A DNA stretch of 64,000 bases from Fulvia fulva (taxonomy: Eukaryota > Ascomycota > Dothideomycetes > Mycosphaerellales > Mycosphaerellaceae). A program made the translations under genes and the position numbers. The notes beneath the pieces were generated by a model, which saw only the letters and a program-made list of their open reading frames with translations, did no database searches and had not been told where the DNA came from. The stretch spans positions 2,976,001 through 3,040,000 of the forward strand of contig NC_063022.1 in NCBI RefSeq assembly GCF_020509005.1, given 5' to 3'. Below are positions 1 to 10,300 of the stretch, piece after piece; position 1 is the stretch's first letter; every line of letters starts with the position of its first letter.

Positions 1-537
1 ATGTGCAGGTGGAAGGAGCGTGTGAGGAAGTCGCAACACGTGGAAGGAGGGAAGGCAGCAGTGCATAATGTGCGCAATGGTCCACAACCTCCTTCACTCG
101 AACAGAAGAAGGCGCATATTGTCGAGAACATTGTACGGCATCCCGAGCTTGTCCATCAGATGTGCAAGACACTGTACTACCGCTCTCGCGAGTGCGGTCA
201 CGAATGGTACATCCCTCCCTCCCAGCCAACCCAACATCCCCTACTCACGATCACCAGGTTCGAACTTGACCGCCCCTGCGGCGCAGGCATGAACCTCCTC
301 TCATGTCCCGACTTCAGCAGCAGCCAACCATTCGGTCCGATCGAGAAGCCTCGTCGCTCACACTGGGCGCGACCATACCATTGTCCGCGATGCGATTACA
401 AGAAGTATGATATGCGATATCGCAGAATGATGATCACGAAAAGGAATGGGTGGAAGGTGGGTCTAGGGCCGGCAAGGAGGGATGTGGGTGTTGATGTCTA
501 TCCGGACAATGCAGTGGCTTGTTGTGTGGTGATGTGA
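1..537 (+). CDS. Hypothetical Cys/His-containing small protein
   Basis: Open frame of 178 codons beginning with an ATG at the first base of the window and ending in TGA, so the true start could lie upstream. I do not recognise a family. The middle contains a CGHEW motif and scattered cysteines (MCK, REC, PCG, SCPDF, then CPRC near residue 133), an arrangement seen in many small uncharacterised ascomycete proteins with a possible zinc-binding role; that role is inference only. The C-terminal 40 residues are less protein-like. Base composition is ordinary and shows no RIP signature. It could be one exon of a longer gene, or a chance frame. Confidence 0.35.
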   Translation: MCRWKERVRKSQHVEGGKAAVHNVRNGPQPPSLEQKKAHIVENIVRHPELVHQMCKTLYYRSRECGHEWYIPPSQPTQHPLLTITRFELDRPCGAGMNLLSCPDFSSSQPFGPIEKPRRSHWARPYHCPRCDYKKYDMRYRRMMITKRNGWKVGLGPARRDVGVDVYPDNAVACCVVM

Positions 538-1766
538 AGAGTGTTGATGGCAAATGTTGGTGCTGGTGGGGTGGCGGTGTCAGACATGCTGAGCGATGCA
601 GGCGGATGTTGATGGCGGGACTTGTGAGTATAGCATGCCGATGAGAATAAATGACAGCGACAACGACGACCATGATCGCAAGTGCTTGCAAACTTGACGT
701 TGTCTGTACTACGTCCCTCGCACTGACCAAAAAAGTTCAACGCATATGCTTACATAAGACGATAGATATGCCCCCTTTCACCCTCCAGCGGGTCGAACTC
801 GCAACCTCCGCGACCGCGCAAAAAGCCATCATCAACAACGAAACATGCAAAAAAGAAGACCGCAATGTATGCGGGAAGAGAAGTTCTCATTACACCACTC
901 ACGGATCGCCATCTGTAATACCAATATCTCCTCCTACGATGACACAAACCCGCAAGTCTCGGTGCAATAGCTTACGCCACAGAGGTTTCTTACTGCTTCT
1001 TTGTTACATAACACAGATCTTTCGTGAGATATATACGTCAAAAGTGATTGCGGCAGGGTATTGGCTGGAGGATCCTTAGCGTGGATTTCACGTGCTGAGT
1101 GCACGTGGCCTCGTGCGCTCACAAAGTTGCGCAAGACCTCAATTCCAAGGTTCCGGGACTGGACGGTAGCAGGCATGGAAGGTGCATACAGCTCGGAGTA
1201 TCAGGATAACGCAGTTGCGTGAGGCACTGAGGAAGTGGCTGCCCGGCGAGGCTCAACACGTATCGCCCGCCCTTGCGAAGATGGAAGTCCCATACACGAG
1301 CCTCCTGCGGCAGTCTTATCACTTTCCCAGGCTACTCTGATCACTGACGAACGTGGCCTGCGAGACGCATTGCAGCCACCCGACTGCAGCCAGCTTTCTC
1401 GCATTCTTGCCAGGAGCCAACATTGTTCCCGACCGAGCCCGAATGACTTACGTCCACTGGCGCGATCTGGCATGAGTCGAAGCACGCTGCTCAACGACGG
1501 GACGTCGAGGCCGACGATCAGGTTGCATAGCAAGGCGAGGTTTCAAGGCATATCGAGGTGACGCAGGAGGAAGTTGTTGAGCACGCGGATGTCTTGCGAC
1601 TGTTGTGATCGCTACAATCGCTACTCAGCTACGCGCCTACAGTCCCACGTCCGCGAAAGTCGCAGCTCACGGCCGAGGCCGCACCCCGACCCTCGATTAG
1701 CCGCAACCTCCCCATCAATGATCGCCGTCGAGCCAAGAGCACAGTCACCACCGCCATCCCATCACA
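538..1766. other. No supported gene
   Basis: About 1.2 kb of normal-composition DNA. Short open frames occur on both strands but none carries a recognisable motif, and overlapping frames on opposite strands (around 1201-1561) give no reason to prefer one. Treated as intergenic, possibly containing untranslated regions of the flanking genes. Confidence 0.4.
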
Positions 1767-2777
1767 TCAATGAGGGAAATGACACCATGCGTCCATCTCA
1801 CCTGGCGCCATGCTCCAGAACATCGGCTGCGCTATCCCCGCCTTCCTCCTCTCCGCAGCGCTCCAACCCGCTCTCCTATACCCTTCCCATCCACTCATCA
1901 ACATCCTGTACTCCCTCCCCTTGTACGGGTTACATAAACCATACCCCGCCGCCAACACCTTCAACGCATGGAGATGCTTCACATACAACGCGCAGTCCCT
2001 GAGGGCCATGACAGACCGTTCCAGCTTATACATCGTGATCATGGCATACTCCGCATTGCCATCCTCGATTGCGAAGAGAATGTCGCCGCCCACGGTGCTT
2101 TGGACACGCTCGAGCTGGTAGGGGTTGAGCAGCTGGAGAACAAAGATGTAGGGCGCTATGCTCTGTCTGGGAGCATAGTGGAGGTAGTCATCTGGGAGTA
2201 TGAGGCTGCGGTTGTCGTAGCGGAGCATACGATTTGGTGGGAAACGCGCGAGTTGCTCGGGACTTAGATAAGGGCACCTGGTGAGAGATGGTGATTCAGC
2301 ACCACAGCAGAGTTCGAGGAGATAGTCTGGGACGTAAGTGGGCTCCCAGCGTGGCACTCGAGTCGTGCGGGCGTTGCGGCTGCGTTCACGAGTGGTGTAG
2401 GCAAGACGCCGAGGCTCTGTGGGCAATGGAACGCGAGCGATAGGTCGTTGAGGTTCAGGAGCTTCGGGTGGCATCACCATGATCTCCCGGGTCTGCTGCA
2501 AGGTCTCGAAGACCAAACGGCCATCCCTTAGAAAGACTGCCTCCCATTCCCGAGGAGAACGGGGCACCGAGGAATGTTGCCTGGAGTGTAGCCGGGCGGA
2601 TGTCATGCGTTCTTCCGGAAGTTCCTGATATAGAGGCATGTCTGCAGCACCGTCAGATAGACCCAATGCAGTCCAGGGTTGTTGCGGAGTATCGTGTCCT
2701 GGCATGTGTTCGTATTCCTGGTGGCTAGGCATGTCGTTGCCATGCCACCAGGACATGTTGAAGCGTTGGCGGGGCAT
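1767..2777 (-). CDS. Hypothetical protein, about 336 aa
   Basis: Longest convincing frame in the first 4 kb; I do not recognise the family. The first in-frame ATG is at 2777 and gives 336 residues. The N-terminal half is hydrophilic and rich in Arg, Pro and Glu. The C-terminal half looks globular (segments with DDYLHYAP, PYIFVLQLLNPYQLERV, GGDILFAIEDGNAEYAM, LHALKVLAAGYGLCNPYKGREYRML) and ends with a Trp-rich tail. The same frame stays open upstream of the ATG to about position 3000, so a start further upstream, possibly joined through an intron, is quite possible. No signal peptide or membrane segment is seen. Not obviously part of the biosynthetic cluster. Confidence 0.5.
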   Translation of the reverse strand: MPRQRFNMSWWHGNDMPSHQEYEHMPGHDTPQQPWTALGLSDGAADMPLYQELPEERMTSARLHSRQHSSVPRSPREWEAVFLRDGRLVFETLQQTREIMVMPPEAPEPQRPIARVPLPTEPRRLAYTTRERSRNARTTRVPRWEPTYVPDYLLELCCGAESPSLTRCPYLSPEQLARFPPNRMLRYDNRSLILPDDYLHYAPRQSIAPYIFVLQLLNPYQLERVQSTVGGDILFAIEDGNAEYAMITMYKLERSVMALRDCALYVKHLHALKVLAAGYGLCNPYKGREYRMLMSGWEGYRRAGWSAAERRKAGIAQPMFWSMAPGEMDAWCHFPH

Positions 2778-3278
2778 GGTTGTATCGCTTGTATGATATT
2801 CCTTCGAGGTTGACAAGGCGGAGGTGTGCAAGTTTCCCCCACGGCGGTAAAGGTCGTGGAAGAGGTAAGAATGTTGCTGGACCTTCAGGTGAAGCTGGTA
2901 CAGTTTAGGCTCAAAGACGGAAAGAGGCGAACAAGAGCAGCTGCTGGCCTTGGATATTTGTCGACGACACCCTTGGGGACATTTCAGCTTTTGGGGTCCT
3001 GGTCATCAGGAGGCATCTAATAGTGTATGTCAGTGTTGAAACAGACAACATCTCCTGACGAGTCAATCAGAATATCTCTCAGGGCTCTGCTGGAGCTTGT
3101 CAGCATTAAAACAGTCGGAATCCTCTGGTAAGCAGCATCAGGGCGGTCTTCAAATTCGAGCTTTGGACCCTTTAAAGGGTGAAGGGTGCGTCCTGGAAGC
3201 TGACCTACCTTTCCCAAATTCACCATTCTGACTGATCAAGCACACCGCCTCCACAAGATTTGAAACCCGCATACCAGT

Positions 3279-3977
3279 ATGGCGCCCAGGAGAAGCCGCA
3301 CCAGCTGCATGAACGCCATCAATAGCATCACAGAAAGGCTTTCTAAAATGTCCACCACCGACCGGATGCCTAAAGTCAAAGAAATCGAAGATCTTCTGGA
3401 AAATACGCACATCACAGATACGATGAACAAGGCAGCTGAGGAAGCTCGACCATCGAATACCCGCAGCACCAGTCGGATGAGAACTCCAGCCAACAGAGTG
3501 ACGAAGCCAAGGTGGAGTGCTATCTCCAGGGCCATATCTCAGCAAGCAGCAGGCCGATCTCGCATGCGGTTGACGCACGTCAGGCCATGGGCACCTAAAT
3601 CCCGGCCACCATCAGGGCGAATCGCTGCATTGAAGCGAGAGATGGAAAGCTCAGACTTCCCAACCTTGCTAGAGCCGATGCTTTCCTTGGACGCAGCGTT
3701 AGCATCGACTCCTACGGATGCGCCATATCCTTTTGTTCCAAGAGTCCCCATGGCCATATTCGAGCCTTGCCGTGGTGTGGTGGTCAGAGATTCTGCCAAG
3801 ACCAGCGTACTTCAGGATATGTCGTCTACCATCTGGGACCCTATAGCAAGTGTTCGGTGCGATATGCGTCGAGGCCAGTACAGTAAGCATCATAAGGAGT
3901 GCCACGTCGAAGAGTACCAACCGGGTGAGAACTGGCCGTACGCATGGCACTATAGAGCACCAGCTGTTGACCTTTAA
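3279..3977 (+). CDS. Possible hypothetical protein, 232 aa
   Basis: ATG-initiated frame of 232 codons with no recognised domain. The N-terminus is charged and helix-like (ERLSKMSTTDRMPKVKEIEDLLENTH begins near residue 19), followed by a Ser/Arg/Pro-rich stretch. The opposite strand also holds long open frames here, one strongly hydrophobic (3236-3535), so the coding strand is uncertain: the hydrophobic frame could be the antisense shadow of charged helices, or the plus frame could be the shadow of a split membrane-protein gene. It lies just beyond the 3' end of the convergent PKS gene. Confidence 0.25.
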   Translation: MAPRRSRTSCMNAINSITERLSKMSTTDRMPKVKEIEDLLENTHITDTMNKAAEEARPSNTRSTSRMRTPANRVTKPRWSAISRAISQQAAGRSRMRLTHVRPWAPKSRPPSGRIAALKREMESSDFPTLLEPMLSLDAALASTPTDAPYPFVPRVPMAIFEPCRGVVVRDSAKTSVLQDMSSTIWDPIASVRCDMRRGQYSKHHKECHVEEYQPGENWPYAWHYRAPAVDL

Positions 3978-4352
3978 GCCTCGAGAGTCCGTTGTAGAGG
4001 AAAGGCACAGCCGGACGATGCAACAGAAAAAGCCCCTTGGTCGAGAGCGATGGTCTGCGTCGCCAGACCTGTCGAGTAACCCCATCGTCGGTGTCCACGA
4101 TGAGAGGCAGGAGAGGTTGGCGCGGAAGAAGGTTAACAAAGTAGTCTGGCGTTCGTTCCCAATGGGAAGCCAGAAATCACGCACGCCAGAGAAGAGACGG
4201 TGTCGTTCCCGTAGCAGCAGAAATCGAGACAACTGAGCGCAACAATTGCTGTCCAAAGTTCATGCCAAGGTCACGTTGATGACCGGAAAGTCGATGCGAG
4301 GACCACCGTGCTACTGCGAACCTCCCAAAATGCGATGCCTAGTACCGTGTGT

Positions 4353-7300
4353 CTACTGTGTGATATTCTGCTGTGCCAAATCGATAGACTTGAACACAAT
4401 TCCCGCTAAAGCCTTGAATGTCAAGTTCTGATCCAAAATGACCAAGAATGGCACATCTGCTCCCAGTTCTCTCTGGAGCCATGCCCGTAGCTCTGCACCA
4501 ATCATGCTGTCCATACCATATGCGGGCAGTGCGTCCCCGACATCAATCTGTTCTACTGGTACCATGACTAGACTTGCAATCCGTTCCGTCAATAGCTGCG
4601 TCAACTTCAGTCGAGCGGCGGCTTCTCCGTCTTTTGCGGCTTCTCGCAGTTCCATGGCCAAGCTACCCTTCTGAACAACTTGTTCGCGCACGGAGGCACC
4701 AGATCCTTGCTCCAAAGCCTGTGTGAAATGGCGCAGGCGTGCATCTCTGTGCCAGATACTCTTGCTACTGTTCCGCGTGATACGTGTGGGATCCATTCCA
4801 GTGATGAGGTTGGAGGCAGCGCAAGGATCGAAGCAATCTAATACTTTGGTCATGTCTTTCCTGCGACATGACAGCTCGAGGTTGTCCAAGAACTCTTCCA
4901 TGTTGATGCCGTACATTCCGTTCCGGCGAAGAGCGATGGCACTCGCTTCGTGTTCTTCTACGTAGCCAACGTTGACGACCATGCCGATAGAGATGGAGGT
5001 TGCTTGTAGACCTCGGTGATGGCGGTGGCGGGCCAGATGGTCTAGGTACGCATTGGCCGCGGCGTAGTTACTTTGAGTTGCGGCGCCCACGACCGACAGA
5101 ATGGTGCTTGTCATGACGAAGAAGTCCAGATCGCAGCCCAAGGTCTGCTGATGCAAATGCTGTGCGCCGCGAACTTTCGGCTGCACTACCTGATTCCAGA
5201 TATCGAGTGTCATGGCATTGAAGAGGCTCTCCTACAGAACAAAAGTCAGCGCATGGACTTCGCACAAATCCCTGTTCGCAATAGATACCTTCAAGACCAT
5301 GGCGGCATGTATTACTCCTCTGATCGGGCCTTGTGCAGCAGCGATATCGACAGTCTTCTTCACATGCTGCGCATTCGAGACATCGCCCCGGACAATGTCA
5401 AACTGCAAATCCGGCATTTCCCGTTCCGCCAACTCCGCCAACTCTTGCACGAGCGAAGCGGCCTCTGGCTTGTCTGCTGCGCTTCGTGAAAGGAAGGTGA
5501 GGTGCCGGGCACCACGGGATATCATCCACATGCTATAAGTTGTCATCATGGTCAGCGCGGGAGTTCCTGTTTGCCCTGGCATCGCGAGAACTTCAAAGCC
5601 CACTTACGTGATGACACGACCCAACCCACCAAGGCACCCGATGAGGATGTACGATGAGTCGGGGCGGAACCTTACGGGTTCGGGTCTTTGGCGGACGGGT
5701 ACCAGGTCTCCGGGCTCTCGCGATAGAGTCACTGCAGCGTATTTGTCCAAATCCTGAGTTGCGCGCACGGCATCCTTGATTTCCGACAGTGGGAAGATGT
5801 GTCGAGGCGCTGGACGAAGGCTACCCTTCTTTGCGAGATCAATGACGGCTCTGATAGACCTATGGGATTCTATTGTCAGCGTCGCTATGCATGAGACTGC
5901 AGGTGTTGCAGCGATATAAAGCATCGAAAGACTCACCCAACGAGCTGTTTGCGCTTCGCGGACAAAGCCTCCAGAACGTCGAAGATATGCACAGCGAATC
6001 CCCTGGACAGTAAAGATGGGGCGAGCTGGGACACAGCATCTTGTCGTCCTCTTTTGTGGTGGCCGACGATGAGCACCTCGCCTTGACCACGCAAGCACTT
6101 GGAAAAGGCATCTGGCGAAGCGGTGATGCGGTCAGTAATGATCACATCAAATTGACACTTGCCGCTCCAGACGAATTCGTCGTCGACGGTGGTCGATAGT
6201 GTTGAGATACTGCCCAACAAATGATGCTCTTGTTGAGACTTGTATACTGCCGTCACGGAAGATCCGTGCATCGTCATCAGCTGCGATAGCGCGTAGCCGA
6301 GCACTTGGGTCGGTAGGTCGATCAAGACGCTCTTCCCGAGCAAATCACTGCGAATTGTCTTGTAGAGCTGCCATGCTAAGCCGAAGCATTTGTACTGTCC
6401 TTCGAATTCTTCGGTGTCCCGGAAGGGTTGCATGCTGCACGCATTTGTTCCATGTACACCAATGCCGTTCGAGGTCGATTGCATCAGGGAGTCTGTATGG
6501 AGACTTCCGTTCATAGACTTGCTGGTGTCCGAGAGAAGAACACAGTCTCCCTCATGAACATTGGACGTTGTTTCCAGCCAGTTGGATCCGAGGTACAGTA
6601 TTCGATCTCCTGGTTTGCAAGTGACTACAGCTGACGCAACGGCCTGCACGATCCCCACGCACTCAATGCCGTGAAATGGGTAGTCTTTGAGTCCCCTCAA
6701 CATGCCAGCGACGTAGACATCTAATGAACATCTCGAAAGCTCGACCCGGACATTCGTACTCGGGGTCTGCATGGGGGGCTCTTTGGAGTCCCAGTAGAGG
6801 GCATCGAAGTCTTCTACCCGAGTGAAGTAAGCCGATGCATCGCTTGGGCATGAACGTAGCTGAGTAGTCTCAGTATGCAGCATGTGATACGATGAGTTCT
6901 CATCCGTGTCAACAATGTTGCGACTGATGTGCAACACCCCGTCTTGCTCGACGAAGTTGTAATCGTCCTCGGTATCGGGGTTCTTGCTGAACCCGATCTC
7001 AACATTTGCGACAATTTGTGCTGCGCGCTGGAGTGAACTTGGAAGAGCTTCTGGATCTAGATCGACCGTAGCGACACGGAACGATGGCTCCTCGATGGAT
7101 ATCGATCTGACAAGACCAACGACCAGAGACTTCTCGGGGAACTTTCCGCAAAGCGTACCAGCATTCGTCACGTAAATCGCTGAGGCTGCAACCTGGCTCA
7201 AGTGTTGCAGACCTTGGAGTATCTCATCCGATAGCTCGAACAACACTGGCATCTCGAGCTCAACAAGTATGACCGCTCGAATGCCTTTCTGGGTGACCTG

Positions 7301-10300
7301 ACCGAGATCTTTCAGTGAGGCACGGTGACAGGCGACCCCGCAGGATTCATAATGAGCCTCAAGTTGGGCAAGAACCGGATGTGGGCTGTCCAAATACACC
7401 TATGTGCTGTCAGTCCTGGCAAAGTATCATGATATGCAACAGAATGCTTACTAGGTAGACTTGACCTGTTGATGAGGCCGCTGACAGCTCTGCTATCGAT
7501 GGATCTTCCAGCTTCGGCACAATGACATAGTCCTCTGTGTTACGTGATACGATGACTGCCGTGGAGTCGTACGGCTTCGAGTAGTCGTGTAACACATGGT
7601 CTGCACCAGAAAGGCAGGCATTGACAAGGCGCGTGTGCCATTCGTCTGCAGAGATGAAAGGACCATCTGGTCTACAGTCGTCGACGCCCAGCCAATAGCC
7701 TGGCAACTGGCCAACTAGAAGGCCTGTCACAAGACGAATCTCCGTGGTTTCTACCAGAATCAGCCGTCCGCCTGGTGCCAACAACTTTCTGCAGTTCTTC
7801 AGCGTTTGCACGATGGACTTGGTTGCATGAATGACCTATAAATGTCGTCAGCAGTCTGGACAGTGTTTAATTCTGCGGGAATGACTCGCATTGGAGGCAA
7901 TGATCACGTCGAAGGATCCTTCGTCAAATCCTTGAGCTTCGACACCTTCGATGTCCAGGATGGCGTAGCTGACGTTCAAATAACCGCTGAATTTGTCTTT
8001 TGCCCTGGAAAGGAACGCCGTGGAAACGTCGGTGAAGACGTACTCGCGATATTGGGGGAACGATGTGTTACCTCGAAGAGCATTCAGAGCAGGCATTGTG
8101 GCACCTCCAGAGCCAGCGCCTATCTCCAGTATCCTGCTTCCGGGATTCTTATGCCCGATCAAGTGGAGAACACTAGCAAGTCTATCGTATGCTCCAGCTC
8201 CCGAGAAGCCCTCTTCGTAAACTTTGGACAGAAGACCATCCTTGACCATGAGTTCCAAGGGTGCCGCACGTCCGAAAACGATGTCGGACATGTGGTAGTG
8301 TAGGCGAGCAACCAGCGCAAGTTCGGGAATGTCTTCGCCAAACTCAGCGACCAGGGCAGCAATACGTCTCTCGCGAGCCTCGGTGGACATTTCGGAGAAG
8401 TGATGAGCTTGAGACAGAAGTTTTCCTTGAGTCTCCACCCATGTCACCCACTTTTGCATATGGAACGGCAAATCATCCCGTGCCCTGCCGGCTGGCACTC
8501 TCGTGTAGTCGTTGAGCAAGATAAGAATGCAGCACTCGTTGAGGCTTTCGAAGCGGATCTTGACCTGTATGTCATCTTGGCGGTATGGCAGTAGGTCGGA
8601 GAGTTGTGCGGCCGTGATTAGATCGAAGTCAGGCCTCCAGATCACACGATTGTATGGTTGAACCGCTGCAGATTTCTTGTTTGTCGACAATTGCGACTCC
8701 AGAGATGTCAGTTCAACATCCATTTGAAGTAAAATTTGCTGTGCAGCATCCGTGATCGTTGCTGTACCAACGATTTGACGTAATCCTTGCCTCTTGCCTG
8801 TCACTTTGATGTAGGCTAAATCAGGCGTGGCACTCGGTAGCGGCCGTGAAGCGACCAGATTGGTGATGACCGTCGGTATGTATGGCTTGGTGAACGTATA
8901 AGGCTTGCCCTCGTGTACAGCAATCACGATCAGCTGGAAAGCTGCGTCGACCACGGTAGGGTGTAGAGTATACGTCGACTGGTTAGGCATTGCAAGTGAG
9001 GTTGCTTGTAGCGGGACCGTCGCCGAGGCCTCGAGGGTTGTTGCGCGAGTGCTGATATCGGAAAGAAGAGTAAAGCCTGGTCCATATTCCATGCCCACGT
9101 TACTCATCGCTTCGAACCACATCTTGCTGTAGCTGTCCGCGTTCACGCCCCATCTTCCGCCACTGCCCTTAGCAGGAGCATGCTGGCCACTGGGACCGTT
9201 CATGGTACTACCAGCGTGGACGATGCCAGTCGCGTGCTCGGTCCATTGATCTGATGCCGTACTCTTGATAGAAAATCTGAGCTCGACGTCCGTTTTGCGA
9301 TCGATCCAAGCGTCGACGATGACTTCTACGGCCACTTCTTTCCGCAGCAGCAATGCGGAGCCAATGGTTAGATCGGCAATTGAGAGAGCTTCTAGAGGTA
9401 TCTTGAGCGGAGCGAAGGCTTGAGAGCCCGCTTCGAGTGCAATAGCCACATAGCCTGCAGCTGGGAAGACGAAGTTACCTGCAATCTAGAACTCGGTCAG
9501 CTAGTATCACGCGTTGTGATCCACGTTGTGTGGAGACCCACCTGATGGTCTTTGAGCCATGGAACATTCTCCAGTTTGATCACGTTTCTCCAGACTGGGC
9601 AATCGGGAGAAGATCCAGGCACCCTACTGCCAAGCAGATCATGGCGCATGAATGGACGAAATTTGATATCTCTACAAAGACGAGACTCCAGTGGTATGAT
9701 CTGATCCTGATCTGTGTATGTCCATGGATATGGTGGAAGGCTGGTAAGGACGTGGCATTGTCTCGCTGGGTCTGACAGCTTCTCCGCCGATATCTTTTCG
9801 AAGCCGTTGACTGTGGCCAGATCAAGAGGTAGCGTCTTCAAGAAGAGCTTTCCAGCAAGCCCAAGCATGTCGGCCGCACTATCTGATGCTCTCGAGAGTG
9901 TCTGAAGGTAGGACACTTTCTCAGCCGCGGAAGGGTGCTTTGCGATGATGTCCCGTAGAGGGCCCGCCAGCGCAGAGTGTGGCCCAATTTCCAGTACGTG
10001 ATCAACTTGGGGAAACATGTCCAGCATCTTTCCAATGGCATCGTTGAATGCCACCATAGAAGTCAGGTTCTGTCTCCAATAAGATGTCGGCAGGGGCCCG
10101 CCAATAGTCCTCGTCGTCACTGACGAGACCATCGTGGCTCGCATGGCTGAACACTGATCTCCCGTCGATTGAGCATCTGAGAAGTGCTCATCCAGCAGGG
10201 TCTGATATTTTATACCAGCAGCAGTCATTAACCAGGAGTGATACGCGTTTCCTGACGTTCTGAGGACCCGAGCGAAGATCTTTCGCTCTGCAAGTAACAC

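Noticed and set aside
770..835. A tRNA-like T-loop (gggtcgaactcgc) suggesting a tRNA gene
   Set aside because: No matching acceptor stem, D-arm or anticodon arm can be built on either strand; the T-stem has a loop of the wrong size.
3236..4256. Minus-strand hydrophobic frames that could form a membrane-protein gene
   Set aside because: The frames change twice without convincing splice sites, the longest has no ATG, and no family is recognisable; they may be antisense shadows of the plus-strand ORF. Kept only as a caveat.
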